DNA of 64,000 nt from Tenebrio molitor (lineage: Eukaryota; Arthropoda; Insecta; Coleoptera; Tenebrionidae): NCBI RefSeq assembly GCF_963966145.1, contig NC_091048.1, positions 16,244,001-16,308,000 of the forward strand, read 5' to 3'. Below, piece by piece: positions 1-12,230 of the stretch (its first letter is position 1; each line of letters opens with the position of its first letter). A program made the position numbers and the translations under genes. A model generated the notes under the pieces. It saw only the letters and a program-made list of their open reading frames with translations. It searched no databases and was not told the DNA's origin.

Positions 1-1558
1 ATATTTTTTATAATTCATGTATGTAGTAGTAAAACTAATACTTATTTAAAAAATATGATCAGCTTAACCGTGAAGAAATTTTTTATTGGTCAGTTTCAAT
101 CTTCAGTTTTGTTAATTCCGCAGAAAATAAATTGCACATAATCTACCTACGCAATCTGCACAATATTAATTTCACGAGCTTAACGACTGGATTACGTTTT
201 CCAATGTTTTTTCATTTTGCCCTTCCAATACATAAATGAACGAGTTTTCGTTCAGATTTTCAAGTTTCTCAACCCTCGTTTCAATTACTTGGTTAAATCG
301 AGGACCTATAACAGACAACAATAGACCGGATTTTCCTGTCATTTCATAATTGAAAGGGTCCTTTATACTTCATTTTTGTAACATCTTCATCACTGAAATA
401 AATTTTCACTGGAGAGGGATTGTCAGTTACTTCCTTTCCTTGAAATATTTGAACATTTTGAGAAAATCAATATTGCCAACAACTATTTCGTTGCATCAAT
501 AACAGAAAAGAATGAATCTAAGAATTATAATTTTTGGGTGTGTTGAACGTCACTCTTAAATTTAAATTTGTTACGTTGTTGTGCAGTTTTGCATTGTTTC
601 ATCACGGATGTTTTATGCGCGCTGTCATAAAATGATTTCTAAAAGACGTTTCCCTATTGCACCGGAATCGAAGTTTATTGATGTTTTAGAACTATTTTAG
701 CTTCCATTTCAAATTTTGTCTTTATCAGCGAAATAAAACTGGCGTATTGGGTATATATTTGACTTGCTAGCTCGATGACATTTATGCTAGGTGTGCAACG
801 GCGACGGAAGCACGTCGCATCCATCCGATGTGATGGTTGACAAGGGATTGGGCCCTGCATTTTTCAGACTGCACGACGAAAACGGAAACTTCCTTAATTA
901 TATAAATCTTTTCGGTTGATGAGGGTTATTTTGCTGCCGTCTAAGCGTTTCATCACTCATAGCGGCTTTTTTGCGTGTGTATGTCTTTTGGTCGCATTTG
1001 TGTCTTTAGTAACTGCTCAGATCAATCTTGATCACAGCCCATTTCGCTATCAGTCCATCTTTTCTGGTTATTACCAGTAAAGAAAGTATCTGCGGTCAGA
1101 TACACTACCAACATGTCGCATCGATCATTTACACGTAACTTTGTTGGACAGCTTTCCATCTGGCCATATTTATATAAATCAATCTTACCCTTCGTCTCGA
1201 TCGCAATCCAAATTTAATATCCGTAATGCACGTATTTTGCACATCTGAGCTAATTTTAGTCTGCTGAATATTGCATGAGACTATCTCAAATTAATCCGCT
1301 AAAGAAGCATGTATTTTGGTATCCTGCTAGAATGGTATAATTAACTTCTACAATTAGTTTCACCATGTAATATTTTACGCATAACAACCTTTTTGAGACA
1401 AAAAAGGATAATAATTGGTCCCTGAAGGACTTGCAATTTAATTTACGAATTGCTTTCAGAAAAACAAATATTTTATGGGAAATAGAGAAAATAGGTAATA
1501 TTTTTATTTCGAATGCAGGTAAATTTTATCAGTTACCTAATAAACAACTATTTGTATA
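1..1558. other. Anonymous AT-rich sequence
   Basis: No gene, RNA or repeat pair was recognised. Short reading frames, such as 61 codons on the minus strand at 675-860, have no motif and are not supported as genes. Confidence 0.5.
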
Positions 1559-2252
1559 CCGGGTGTAGAATTGGTTTACGAGACATAGGATTTTACATGT
1601 AAAAATAAGGAGATCCAATTATTGGCTCCCCTAATAATTTTATGGCAAAATGGTTAAAATGAAAGTTAGAGAGAATTAAAAGTACTGTCTAATTCCACTC
1701 TTTGTTTTTTTCTAATATCTTGTGGTAATGAAAGAAAAGCAAGAAAGGGGTTAAGACAAAAATACTAAAAAGTAGTACTAGGAATAAAATTTGACTTATA
1801 AAATTATTTGTCGGGTGGTTTCACTACTATTTAATTTTCTTTTGATCTTCAAATAAACTCGTACAGGACTACAGGACGAATGAAAAGGTATCTTCTCTCC
1901 AATTCTTCAAATTGTTTCTATGGCTGAAATTGGTGGGTCTGGGAAACCTGAAGCAAATGTTACTTGGAGGTTTCTTAAAGAAGATCCTCCATAATACCAT
2001 TTAAAGAAAGAAATAAAATTCCATGCCTAGTAGTACTTTTTAGTATTTTTGTGTTAACTCTTTTCTTGGCTTTCTTTCAGTACCACAAGATGTTAGAAAA
2101 AAACTAAAATTGAAATTATGCAGTAATTTTAATTCTCTCTAACTTTCATTTTAACTATTTTGCCATAAAATTGTTAGGGGAGCCAATAATAATCGAAACT
2201 CTTTATTTTTACATGTAAAATCCTAGGTCTCGTAAACCAATTCTACACCCGG
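1559..2252 (-). mobile_element. Long-TIR mariner-like element, CCGGGTG family, copy 1
   Basis: Seen: the arms read CCGGGTGTAGAATTGGTTTA inward from 1559 and, on the other strand, inward from 2252. The two arms stay alignable for roughly 200 bp, including the shared block TTGGCTCCCCTAATAATTTT near 1622. TA flanks both ends (1557-1558 and 2253-2254), the target duplication of Tc1/mariner elements. On the minus strand 2020-1911 reads a helix-turn-helix relic containing FISFFKWYYGGSSLRNLQV followed by a stop. It resembles the N-terminal DNA-binding region of insect mariner-like transposases. The catalytic domain is absent, so this is a non-autonomous derivative. A second complete copy lies at 49656-50302 and a broken one at 22876-23462. 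Confidence 0.85.
1911..2020 (-). pseudogene. Transposase helix-turn-helix relic
   Basis: A minus-strand frame inside the 1559-2252 element reads KWYYGGSSLRNLQVTFASGF and then ends at a stop. The aromatic KWYY-G-S-R pattern with a following P-x-P-x-S stretch matches the first HTH of mariner-like transposases found in insects (family knowledge). The same segment in copy 2 (about 50010-49900) reads KWYYSGLSFRANISC, which supports a common coding origin. No DDE residues are present. Confidence 0.6.
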
Positions 2253-2281
2253 TATGTGATAATACGTCTTATTAAACGAAT

Positions 2282-2431
2282 GTAATATACTATTTTATCT
2301 ACTTTGCTTTACTAATTCCTGAAATTTCAGTTGCTCAAGTTTTCATATTAGACTAGGGACTTCATTATTAAACTGTGTTCTGTATAATAATGAGCCTATT
2401 TGTAACTCAAAGTAGATAATAGTATATTATA
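2282..2431. repeat. Palindrome framed by TAATATACTAT / ATAGTATATTA
   Basis: The left arm AATATACTATTTTATCTACT and right arm AGTAGATAATAGTATATT are inverted copies about 100 bp apart. An inner pair (CTTCATTATTA / TAATAATGAG) sits between them. The edges are the same AT motif that borders the hairpin units described below, and it abuts the unit starting at 2418. Confidence 0.6.
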
Positions 2432-2786
2432 TTATAAGTGATAGAAATGCATCATTATACAAGAGTGAGAATTTTGACCGTCGAGTGCGCTTGCGCACGA
2501 GTGGGACACTTCTCACGAGTTTCATAATGGCATTTCGATCACGTGTGATATACGACGTTTTATCTTACAGGTGCAACTATTGCAAAAATCCAAGAAATGC
2601 AGTTTCATTCAAGTAAAATGACAGCTGTCAAATTTAGTCACTTGTGAGTGATTTATGTCAAGTTAAATGGCAACTGTCAAATTAACTCACTAGTGAGTAC
2701 TTTATCTCACTTGTGATTAAAATTTGACTTCTGTCACCGAAAACAATGGTCTAAGGTAGCTCAAAAACTCCACCTGTAAGATAAAA
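2418..2786 (+). repeat. Hairpin/inverted-repeat unit H1
   Basis: The order from the left is: edge AATAGTATATTA (2418-2429); an imperfect hairpin at about 2428-2553 whose left arm (AAGTGATAGAAATGC) pairs with the right arm (GCATTTCGATCAC) and whose tip holds the palindrome GTGCGCTTGCGCAC followed by ACGAGTG; a 16-bp perfect inverted repeat TTTTATCTTACAGGTG at 2558-2573 with its partner at 2771-2786; and a ~200-bp spacer with repeated CACTTGTGAGTGA-like short palindromes. No coding content was seen. Confidence 0.75.
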
Positions 2787-2894
2787 TATATTATTCTTCA
2801 TTTATTTAACCTCTGAAAGTAAATTTTTCTACACTCGAATTATATTGTGGAAAGTAGAAAAATATTTTGCTTTACTGTTATTTTTTGTCCACTA

Positions 2895-2935
2895 TCCACA
2901 AATATACAGGGTGTACTAAAAATGGGGCATAATAT
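2895..2935 (+). repeat. Possible solo mariner-type terminus
   Basis: TACAGGGTGTACTAAAAATG looks like a TA plus CAGGGTG end of a Tc1/mariner element. No inverted partner was found nearby. Confidence 0.35.
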
Positions 2936-3015
2936 TTATGTCACGGGAAACTACGTTGAATACCAAGCAAAACATTTTAATTCGAAGTTGGTCTTAGACG
3001 AATATTTTTTAAATT

Positions 3016-3412
3016 ATTATTTTTCACTACTAGTCTCAGAAGGCGTCATTATTGACTCTCGAACCGACCCCAGAAGTAGAATTTCTCTCCCAATAATGAA
3101 CAGCCGTCACCTAGCAACGAAAGATTTTCTTTGATTTTATTGGTTAACGTAGACAGACGATTTTCAATTTTCATAGCAACCGTTGAAAAATGACAACTCG
3201 GATCGTCGCATCGGACAAACAAATGTAATTAATAATTATTATTAGAAAGGGTTTTAACGGATCTAGTAGTGAAAAAAATAATATATAAACCACGCTAGAG
3301 AAGACAATTTTAAGCCTCGCTTCTTTATTCCCCTCGAAGCTTTGCTTCTCGGGGAATAAACTACCTCGGCTTAAAAAAATGTCTTCTCTACCTTGGCGTA
3401 TAATATACTATT
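3016..3412 (-). repeat. Hairpin/inverted-repeat unit H7 (reverse orientation)
   Basis: Read on the minus strand it has the same order as H1. The edge is AATAGTATATTA (3412-3401). A hairpin at about 3402-3279 has stems AGAGAAGAC...TTAAGCC and GGCTTAA...GTCTTCTCT, and its tip is CCCCTCGAAGCTTTGCTTCT. The inverted repeat CTAGTAGTGAAAAAAATAAT (3263-3282) pairs with ATTATTTTTCACTACTAG (3016-3033). The spacer is about 230 bp. Confidence 0.75.
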
Positions 3413-3667
3413 ATTATCAAAAATGACATTAATGGCAATCCTTGTTACTTTCTGACTTTACTCAAGTTCGAAAAATTACTCTAGCTTAGTTGCGATTTTG
3501 GAATAGATTCAAAATTTATGAACAGCATTATTAAAAATGAAATTTCTAATGAATCAATAACCAAAATGGTAAAATTAGTGCTGGAATATTTATTTTACTT
3601 GTTGAATTATGTATTATTGATGCTATTTAACTGTATTTCTCCTTACAATCGAAGCAAATTTCCAAGT

Positions 3668-3757
3668 TTTATATGCTTTGGCTGATTTGTCTGCCTCATT
3701 TCGTTCGGCAGCCAAACACATAAAACATCATTTTTGCTCCTAGTAACATAATATACT
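3668..3757 (-). repeat. Candidate further hairpin unit edge
   Basis: An imperfect hairpin (GTTTTATATGCTTTGGCTG pairing with CAGCCAAACACATAAAAC) is followed by TAATATACTATT. This looks like the hairpin end of another unit of the same class. I did not find its inverted-repeat partner. The tip sequence TTTGGCTGCCGAACGAA recurs at about 50910. Confidence 0.4.
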
Positions 3758-5651
3758 ATTATATATTCGTAATTAAATAGTTTTTTATAATTACAAACAG
3801 TTGTACAACTTGTTTATCTACGATATGTACTTCTCTCTTTTTGATGTCATAAATTATTAACAGTATAACGTCTGATAATTTTGAATTGAAATATTTATTT
3901 TAAAGCTCATAAGAAGATAAGAAACCAGAATAGTAAAAATGTTATCTTACAGAAATTGTAATAAATAATTAATCCCGTTGGAGATAAAACATATGGGTGA
4001 CCTATCTGTTGCAGTTGTAGTAATTATAAATTGAATCAATTTAATTTTCTGGCTGAATTCGTCGTTAATTAACGAAGAAATCGCATGACTTCCAACTACC
4101 CCTTCTAACTGCTGTCCGAACGAATTAATTTCCCAGTTGGGAGTTAATGTACGGTTGAAAAACCGTTGTGGGTATTTTAAAATAGCCTCGTTGATAAAGA
4201 CATTTTAAAGCAACTTTGAATCATGAAATCGAATTATACACAAAGAGACGTAACGAGATTGGGAAGGCCGCATTAAACGGCCGGTGATTTTTGCGTCTGC
4301 CTCAGCCTTTCCAAGCACTTTTTTCCCCGTAGACTGCGTTGAAGGGAGTCTGATTTCCTGTCTATCAGCCTCCAAGTGCACTCGAAATTCAACTGCCTTT
4401 GACACGAGAAACTTACATAGTCTTCAATATTTTATTATTCAGCCCAAATCACGTATCCTTTTGTTCCCCAGCTCCAATCCTTTCGTGACGCTTCCCCGTG
4501 AAGACACTTTTAAAATAATTACGTTTCAGTTGTAATGAAATGTACGTCGCGAATGGATTGTAAAAATAATGAGAGAGGTCGGTCAAATGCCAAATAGGGT
4601 AGTAAAGTGGAGTTTATCCCGGTCCGAACTCTAACTTCGTAAAACGTAACACAATTAAATGGAATTAAATCAGTGTTTGTATTTATTGTGCTTTTTTGTA
4701 GATTTAATGGTTTTCCTTTTGATCCTACCCCATCTAACGCTATCTTAAAACCCTCACGTTTCCCGAACATATTCTGAATAACAAAACTTCACTGAAGTGG
4801 ATCAAGTTTGTTTTTTTGTGTTGTTTTGAGATCGTTTCACCTGTGGGCATTAGTTATAAATCGAGATTAAATCGAACATAAAATACACGTTATCGTGTCT
4901 CCTTCGTGCAGGCGTACAAAACTCGACTGGATATCAGTAGCCTTGGGCAAGAAAGTGTAAATTTAAATTCGATATATTCTCATAATCTACTTTTTAATTC
5001 CTGTGTACATTTACTCTTCCGTGCCAAATCTTTGTATCCACATTTTGCTAATGTAGATTCTAATTCTACGCATCATCATAATTTGCCATCTGCAACTCCA
5101 ATGTATTGTATTTTGATGTGGTTATTAGATGCAGTCACATGAAAACGTGTAGTTTAATGTCAAAGGGTATTACCGCGTCAAATCGTATTTTAAAGGGTTA
5201 AGCAAATGGGAACTTCAGCGTTACATTGACGTTGTATTCATTTCATAAATAATTAAATTGGAAACGGTCATGGTAACCATATTGTGTATTGTTATTTTCT
5301 ACGATTTAAATTAAATAGTACAAGATCGATATTTTTAGGATTGTCAAGAGGTTCAACAACACTTGGGAAACCGTCATTAGAGAAGCATTCACAGGTAATG
5401 TACAACAAAAATTTAATACGTTTTCAATCAATAGTCCATTCACGATTCAGATTAATTTTAGGACCTGGTAACTTCAAATCCTGTAAAAACAATTTTGTTC
5501 AATTTCATTTGTAAAGTTCGTGTTCAAAATATTATACCAATGCGTCCTGTATTCAATTTTAATTTATTTTGAAATTTATATGTCGTTTTAAAACTAAAAT
5601 TATACCGGGACACTTTTTTAACATTGAACATAACCCATACTTATTCCCTAT
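3758..5651. other. Anonymous AT-rich sequence
   Basis: No repeat pair or coding signature was recognised. Overlapping frames of 60-83 codons on both strands at 4205-5514 lack motifs and are treated as chance. Confidence 0.45.
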
Positions 5652-5963
5652 GTTCAGTTTTAAAAAACACAGGTCAATGCATGTATGTAATCAGTTAATC
5701 ACGTAACCAAGGTAACGAAAATAAGTACATATTTGAGAGTTTAACAAAATGGTCAAGTTGTTTGAAGAAGAAATACACATAATGCAGTTATTCTATGCCA
5801 ATTAGAGCATTAGAAATGTGCGTGACATTTCCAATGCAACACATGATAGACCAATTCCATCAATCGGAACAATTTTTAACATTATTTCAAAATCTCTGGT
5901 GTTCGGTATAATTGGTTGCATAGCAACTCACAATGCATTGATCTGTGTTTTTTAAAATTGAAC
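5652..5963 (+). mobile_element. MITE-like element with transposase HTH remnant
   Basis: The left arm GTTCAGTTTTAAAAAACACA (5652) and the right arm, read inward from 5963 on the other strand as GTTCAATTTTAAAAAACACA, continue to match through CAATGCAT and a second block near AACCAA. Inside, a plus-strand frame from the ATG at 5749 reads MVKLFEEEIHIMQLFYAN, a stop, then RDISNATHDRPIPSIGTIF. This has the EE-x-Y-R-P-S pattern of the first HTH of mariner-like insect transposases (inference from family pattern). No catalytic domain is present. Confidence 0.65.
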
Positions 5964-5972
5964 ATTTACATA

Positions 5973-6201
5973 TAACGGGTGACTATTAAAATTTTCACTT
6001 AGGGTTGGCTATGGATCATGTTTTGTTTTCCGTTGCACCTTAGACACTCACAAGTTTGACGTTATAATTAACATTATAGGTTATGTTTCAATTGTACTGA
6101 CTGACATTTGTCGTTCGTTCTGGCGTGTGTCTAAAGTAACAGAAAAAATAAAAACTCGTTCAAAGCCAACTCCAAGTAAAAATTTTAATAGTCACCCGTT
6201 A
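5973..6201. mobile_element. Near-palindromic MITE, TA duplication
   Basis: TAACGGGTGACTATTAAAAT reads inward from both ends, from 5973 and from 6201 on the other strand, and TA lies directly outside (5971-5972, 6202-6203). It is 229 bp with no coding potential. It starts 9 bp after the preceding MITE ends. Confidence 0.85.
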
Positions 6202-6213
6202 TAAAAATGAATC

Positions 6214-7110
6214 GCCGTTCGTTAGTCTCGCTAAAACTCAAAAACGGCTTGACCGATTTGAATATTAATTTTTTTATTTTGTCTGCTTTACTTCAGGGGT
6301 GGTTTAAAAAGAAAAAAAAAATCGGAAAAGTTGCCCGGAAAATTGGAAAATTCGGGAAAAACTGAAAGTGCTTTTTTCTGTGGGAATGGCTCTAACGATT
6401 TGGTCAATTTTTTTTTTAATGTTCGTAATAATCCGTATGAGGTTTTTATGTAAAGAAAAATTGGAAAAGTTACCCGGAAAATTGGAAAATTCGGGAAAAA
6501 CTGAAAGTGCTTTTTTGTGGTGGATATGCATAATTCTTTTTTTTTGTTTTGTTCGTTATAGTCGTAAAAAAGTTTTCAGGAAAAAAAAATCGGAACAATT
6601 ACAAAGGAAAATCGAAAAATTGGGGCAAACTGCAAAAATTATGATTTTTGTATGCATTCTCGATAATAACTGACGATAGGAACGACATATTTAATTAATT
6701 CTTTTTTTTTTGTTCGATATGCCCCGGGATTGAAATAACTCAATTACATGTTTTCAATAGAAAAAAAATCTGCAAAAACTAAATTAAAATAATTCAGGGA
6801 AACCTGAAAGTGCTTTTTTGTATGAACTCAAGACCATAACTCGAACGATGGCTATGCGTAATTCTTTTTTGGTTTTGTTTGTTAGGGTTTTGGATAAGTT
6901 TTCGGAAAAAAAATTCGGGACAATTACAAAGGAAAGTCGGAAAATTCGGACAAATTTCAAAAATTATAATTTTTGTATGCCCTCTCGATCATAACTGACA
7001 ATAGGAGCTACATATTTGCTTGATGCTTTTTTTTTGTTTTCAATTGAAAAAAAATCTGGAAGATTTGAAGAAAAATCTGGAAAAACGCAATTCAGTAAAT
7101 TAAAATAAAA
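6214..7110. repeat. Degenerate tandem repeat, ~320-bp period
   Basis: The block AATTATGATTTTTGTATGC...CTCGATAATAACTGACGATAGGA near 6640 recurs near 6963, and GCTATGCGTAATTCTTTTTT near 6845 echoes GGATATGCATAATTC near 6525, giving a period of about 320 bp. A shorter repeat, CCCGGAAAATTGGAAAATTC, occurs at about 6333 and 6472. The left border carries CTCAAAAACGGCTTGACCGA, a phrase that recurs as CTCAAAAACGCTTTGACCGA at about 22226. Purine tracts make several frames open, but they are not genes. Confidence 0.6.
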
Positions 7111-7300
7111 TTACATTTGCTTTTACTTTTGTGTTGTTTCTCGATCTGTCCAACAAATGTAGTAGCTGTTTTATTTCTATTCCAATTTATTTACCTACAT
7201 GCACAAATGTCATTTGACAGCTGATTGTGAAATTAGGAATCAAACCAATCGGATTGTTTACTTGAACATCGATCTGGCAATCGAAATCGAAATGTAAATA

Positions 7301-7570
7301 TTGGGTGATTCAAAATAATTGTGGATAAATCTGGCAACTATGTACGAAAATTTATGTGGCAACTGTGTGGATAGGATAGAGTTGACATTTCTTTGACAGT
7401 TCATAGTCGCGCAATTTTGAAAGTTGTCAAATCAATGTGTAATGGAATTAAAAAAATCAAATGCACGCTTATGAAATGTCAACTCTATCTCATTCACACA
7501 GTTGCCACATAAATTTTTGTACATAGTTGCAATATGCAATACTTATTCACAATCATTTTGAATCATCCAA
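7301..7570. mobile_element. MITE with ~95-bp TIRs, TA duplication
   Basis: TTGGGTGATTCAAAATAATT reads inward from 7301. The opposite arm from 7570 reads TTGGATGATTCAAAATGATT. The arms remain alignable through TTTATGTGGCAACTGTGT and AGAGTTGACATTT. TA flanks both ends (7299-7300, 7571-7572). It is 270 bp with no transposase remnant. Confidence 0.85.
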
Positions 7571-7572
7571 TA

Positions 7573-8369
7573 AAACTGCTTGAGATTCATTGTGATTTTA
7601 AATTTAATGGAAGAAAATAAATCATTTGTTTGGACATGAAATTCTGACTTAATAAAATTGTGACTTAAATTCTGGAACAAAACCGCATCACATTCCAAGC
7701 ACATCACATATTTCCAGCATTGCAGCAGTGTAGAATACTGCCGATAGAATTCATCTTCCATGTAAAATTCCTCATTTTTACTTTGTTTACACATTTCTAA
7801 TAGCTTTTCACAAACTCACAAAACGATCACAAACAAATTTAGGTATTGAAATTTGGACAAAACTACGTCTGTCGGGTCAGTTAGTTGATAATATTTGAGC
7901 AAAAACAGTAATTATTTTATTAAGTTATTGAGTTTTGATACATTTGCTTTCTGTGTAGAATAACCGCAAATTAAAAAAAAATTACTTTGAAAAATGTATT
8001 TAAAAAAATTGCATTAATAAATCATTATTAATTTTAAGGAAAATGCTTATACGACTCAGCCTGATTTTTGTTTTTTTAGAAGGAAAAAGAATTTAATTTT
8101 CAATATGATTGCTCTTAACCCTGATGTACTTGTTTCTTAAATGTGTAATGCAAGTATAGATACTCTTTTTATATGACAGCAGTACAAAAGTTCTTCAGTT
8201 AAAAATATGGGCAAAAATCTGAAAGTAATATATTTCATAATATCCAACTGTATAATATGTTAAGGTCCCACTTAAGACCGGTCGCAGCTATTTTACGAAT
8301 TTTCAATCTTTGGTACCACACTGTAAACTTTAGTGATTTTGGTTATTTCGAATGAAGGAACAAACATAA
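7573..8369. other. Anonymous AT-rich sequence
   Basis: Nothing recognised beyond homopolymer runs. Minus-strand frame 7543-7794 has no motif. Confidence 0.45.
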
Positions 8370-8789
8370 AATAGTATATTACACTATAAGTGATGAAAGT
8401 GCCTGATTTTTCAACGAGCAATACATGATATACTCTCGAGCGCCAGCGAGTGAGGATAGTATTGCGAGTTGAAAAATCACACTTTGATCACGAATTGTGT
8501 ATAATATTTTTCCAACATCGCTTATGAAAATAAGTCTCAATTTTAAATTTCTTTATAATTATTTTACTCCCCTATTTTTTGAATTTTCTGGATCTGGAGT
8601 TTCAATTAATGCAAATAACAGTGCTTTAAATTTTTATATTAAGAAGTAGGTAGTAGATTGTTAATGTAGTAGATTGTTAAATACATTTTTGTAATTTGCC
8701 TCCATTTTCCTCACTAGTGATGCAAACGCCTATTTTCCTCACTAAATTGAGTGATGAAAGTATCATTTTCATAATCGATGTTGGAAAAA
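8370..8789 (+). repeat. Hairpin/inverted-repeat unit H2
   Basis: Edge AATAGTATATTA at 8370-8381. A ~125-nt imperfect hairpin runs to 8507; its strongest stem is TTTTTCAACGAGCAATAC against GTATTGCGAGTTGAAAAA, and its tip contains CTCGAGCGCCAGCGAGTG. The inverted repeat TTTTTCCAACATCGCTTATG (8507-8530) pairs with CATAATCGATGTTGGAAAAA (8766-8788). The spacer repeats CCTCACTAGTGATGC and CCTCACTAAATTGAGTGATG. The order is identical to H1 but the stems are different. Confidence 0.75.
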
Positions 8790-9435
8790 AATCCTTGCGG
8801 TCACATTTTACTCAACAAAATAGTTTTTACTCGATTTTCCACATTGTACAGAAATTATGTTGACATACTGACTGCAGTAGACTTGTGTTAAAGAATTCTT
8901 TAGGATCCTACCTTCAAGACGTTACTTAGGATTATAGTTTGAAATACTTGAGGAATCAGGGTGATCAAGGCATTACATTTAATGTAAGAGAGCAAACAAA
9001 AAGAAATTGGAGATCATATACAGACTACTTAAAATTGTGAATTTTCTTGACGCTGGCTACTGTCATATTTTTTTCTATTTTTATGTAAATAATTTTTATA
9101 CCAAAGTTATTTATTATTATTGTTTTTTAAACCTCGTAGGTACCTTATCTATTTGTAAATTATTATTTTTTTTTTAATTGAGGGTTACAAATCCCTGATT
9201 TTCGTAGACTAATTTGACCGCCTCGCCCCTACAGGATATAAAAGTACAAAATGCATGTCAAATACATAACACTGATTTATCTTAGTTGAAAAGATTTTCG
9301 AATTAAATAAAATTATTTTTAGAATTATGGCAGAAAAATTGGGATTGAGACTGCAAAAGTTGTAAATGTTTAAATTTGCTACTACATACGAGTATATGTC
9401 ATATTTAATTACCTTTGGGAGGCATTTTCCAGCAA
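8790..9435. other. Anonymous AT-rich sequence
   Basis: No repeat pair, gene or RNA recognised. Confidence 0.4.
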
Positions 9436-9535
9436 GTTTTTATTAATAATAATAATGCTTTATTTGCCCTACGGGCTTTCGAATTCCTGGTTAGAATTTT
9501 ATCTAAACATAAAAATAACACTTCTAAAAAGCAAG
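9436..9535 (-). mobile_element. Possible LINE 3' tail
   Basis: On the minus strand the segment ends AAATAAAGCATTATTATTATT, a polyadenylation-like signal followed by a simple TTA repeat. Such tails are typical of the 3' ends of non-LTR retrotransposons (family knowledge). The body upstream is too short to classify. Confidence 0.4.
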
Positions 9536-9539
9536 ACTT

Positions 9540-11314
9540 TATTATTATTTGAGCAGTTACTCATAGTAAATTGTGCACCGATGGAGTGAAGTGTATGATT
9601 TTTACCCGAGGTACATACTATTTTTTGAACGACCCAACGATTTTAATTGAAAAAAGCCGAAAATGTGTTTTCATAGTAGTTGAAGTCTGTAGTTTTCTAG
9701 ATAATCGGGGTGGATTCTTTTCGTCGTATATGATTATCGTGAAAAAGGCAGACAACCACTTTTGATTTAATTCCTGTTTCAATCCCACAGAACGTTGGTG
9801 GGCGGAGCTGGGTAGAAAAGTATAACAAGTTGGTTTGACAAATTTCACCTAACTGATAATTGGCAACGCTTACTCTTATTTGTTTTCTTTTTTATCACTT
9901 TGTATACATTTTAACAATGTTCTGATGCACACTGTAGGCAATTTAACGATGTTCTGATGGTGGGTATTTTTTTGTTTTCACGCACCAGGACAACATACTA
10001 CATACGTGAAAATATAAATCTGAAACAATAAGGAAGTATTTCAGAAACACTGAAAATAAAAACAACGAGAAAGTTACAGCGAAGTTATGTCTAAACTTCG
10101 CTAAAAGTTGAAAGTGACATTCCACGCCCATGAAAGTTTGTGCCATAAAATTTTTTGTTAAATTGTCATTATTGTGCAACTCTTAAAGCCTCTGGATTTG
10201 TAGAACGGCTCTTCTGGGTAGATCGTAAGCAATAATAATTGTAACATTCCTGGCTGTATCTTATTAAATTACGGTGCAGTAGCGCTGCAAAAGCGAGTAG
10301 GAGAGAAGCCACAGATATTCCGGTGGTGCGATCTTATTGTGTGATGTAGAGAGCACTAAAATTCGCTGATTTAGGTGAAAATTCGACCCGTACAGCGGTT
10401 GACATTTTCACAAAATTAATTCGGTTGGAAGTTGCTTACAAACCTTTTGGGACGACTAAACATGACTCGGACCGGTGTACAATTCCAGTCCGAATAAACG
10501 CTCGTAAATTAATTAGGCGACGTAGACAGGTACAAAAATATTTTAATTTACTTTTAGGGCTATCGTATTAGCGAAGTTTCGGGTGATTTCGATGAAAAAT
10601 GGGAAAAAGTTTTTCACCAAACGGCAAATGGAGAAAATATGTCGTTAATTTAGACCCTGAAAAATGGCATGTTACTTTTTCACAATAGGACTGGAAAATA
10701 ATGTCGGCGTGTTGGTTTTTTCGTGTTTAATTAAAATGTACGTCGGCGGTTAATTTTTTTTTATAAGCGCAATTTTTAGCTGGCAATCCCGTTCGGAGTC
10801 ACGGTGTCTTCGTTTAATTAACATGGAAGGTTTCGTCCTGCATTCCCACGTTCGTATCTACCTCTCGTAAACTTAATCCTGTCTACTTCATTTTACAAGA
10901 ACGTAAACACTGCATGCTGCACCAGGATTGCGAGAAAGAACAAATGGAGTTATTAAGGGTGAGTGTGCACTCAGGACAAGTACTCGACTAATAAGATGCA
11001 AAATAAGACCGCCAAACTATACAGAACTTTAACATCCACGTAGTCCAAGTTAGGTTGACATAACAGAGCTGGACTAACATGCTAATGTTATCAAACCACC
11101 GAAACTTTCTAGTTAACATTTTGTTGAGAAATCATTCTTAACTTTCGTACTTGTTCCAACGTGATCGTAGACTGAACCTAGGTTAAAAGTTAAAAAATTA
11201 ATTTGAACAGTTGCACTTTTACAGGCTCCTTACTTTCATTTTAATAAAAAACTATATGATATTAAATCTAGAACGACTCTTGACATTCAAAAAACAGTTT
11301 TTCCTTTTAAATGT
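9540..11314. other. Anonymous sequence
   Basis: No gene recognised. A small hairpin AGCGAAGTT/AACTTCGCT lies at about 10078-10102. Frames of 64-78 codons at 9571-10179 have no motif. Confidence 0.4.
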
Positions 11315-11716
11315 AATAGTATATTGTATATCAAGAGTTGAAAATGAAAGATTTCACACGAGTTTGCAGAATTGAGCCACAAGCCGTAGGCGCGTGGCTT
11401 AAGCAAACGAGTGTGAAATCGAATTTTCAACACGTGGTATACACGATATTTTTCCGACGACCACAAAAAAAAAACGCTAATATTCGGCATCCCTTCAAAC
11501 TTCAAATATTATTCGACAGAGCTGCGGACAAAACATACATTGGTGGCCATGGTTACTACAACTGTGTGCAATGATTTCATTGCGCACGGGCTAGAAGGTA
11601 TCTGATTGGATAACCAGTTTCATTGCACACGGGTTCGCTATTTGCATGCAATAGCCAACTTTCAGTAATAGTTATTTGTGCGAATTTACGCATTTTTCAT
11701 AGTGGTCGTCGGAAAA
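11315..11716 (+). repeat. Hairpin/inverted-repeat unit H3
   Basis: The edge is AATAGTATATTG (11315-11326). The hairpin spans about 11321-11449, with stems GAGTTGAAAATGAAAGATTT...CACACGAGTTTGC and GCAAACGAGTGTGAAATC...GAATTTTCAAC. Its tip is GAGCCACAAGCCGTAGGCGC. A perfect 15-bp inverted repeat TTTTCCGACGACCAC (11450-11464) pairs with 11702-11716. The spacer contains TTTCATTGCGCACGGG and TTTCATTGCACACGGG as internal repeats. Frames reading through the stem on both strands are artefacts of the palindrome. Confidence 0.8.
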
Positions 11717-12032
11717 CGATTAAATATTACACTTAAATCGTTATATTGTGTGTAAAACAGTTGTCAGTGCAGTTTAATCACGGATGTTTACAAAACTCGC
11801 TCGATTACAAATTTTCTTGATGATATGATCCTATTAATTTCAAATCTCCAAAAGAAAGTGACACAGCGATAATGAATGCAAATTTGTAGAGCGTATTTTA
11901 ATTAATATTTCAACACAAATTAAACAAGCTCCGTGCAAAGAATTTTTATCACTAGTATTATTTACGTGTGATTAAGCTTAGCTGAATTAAAATGTATTCA
12001 GATAATTTTCTAATTTTTCCCACAATTCTGTT
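11717..12032. other. Anonymous sequence
   Basis: Nothing recognised. Confidence 0.4.
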
Positions 12033-12230
12033 AATACTGCGCGATGGAAAAAATAAATCATGTAAGCATGACTATCATGGTTTGGTTGACAGCGTTAGCT
12101 TGACGGTTGTCAAATCCAGCAATATTTAAACTAGCGCTGCCCACTGAACCATGATGGTTATGGTTTAGGGTTCATCACTCGATCATTTTTTTTAATCGCA
12201 CGATACAAGATTATTATTACTAAAACAAAT
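12033..12230. repeat. Imperfect inverted-repeat segment
   Basis: GCGCGATGGAAAAAATAAAT on the left and, on the other strand, GTGCGATTAAAAAAAATGAT on the right bracket a further pair ATCATGGTTTGG / ACCATGATGG. This is probably a small decayed MITE. Ends and duplication were not resolved. Confidence 0.4.

Noticed and set aside
11287..11574. Matching frames on both strands
   Set aside because: Produced by the palindromic stem of unit H3.
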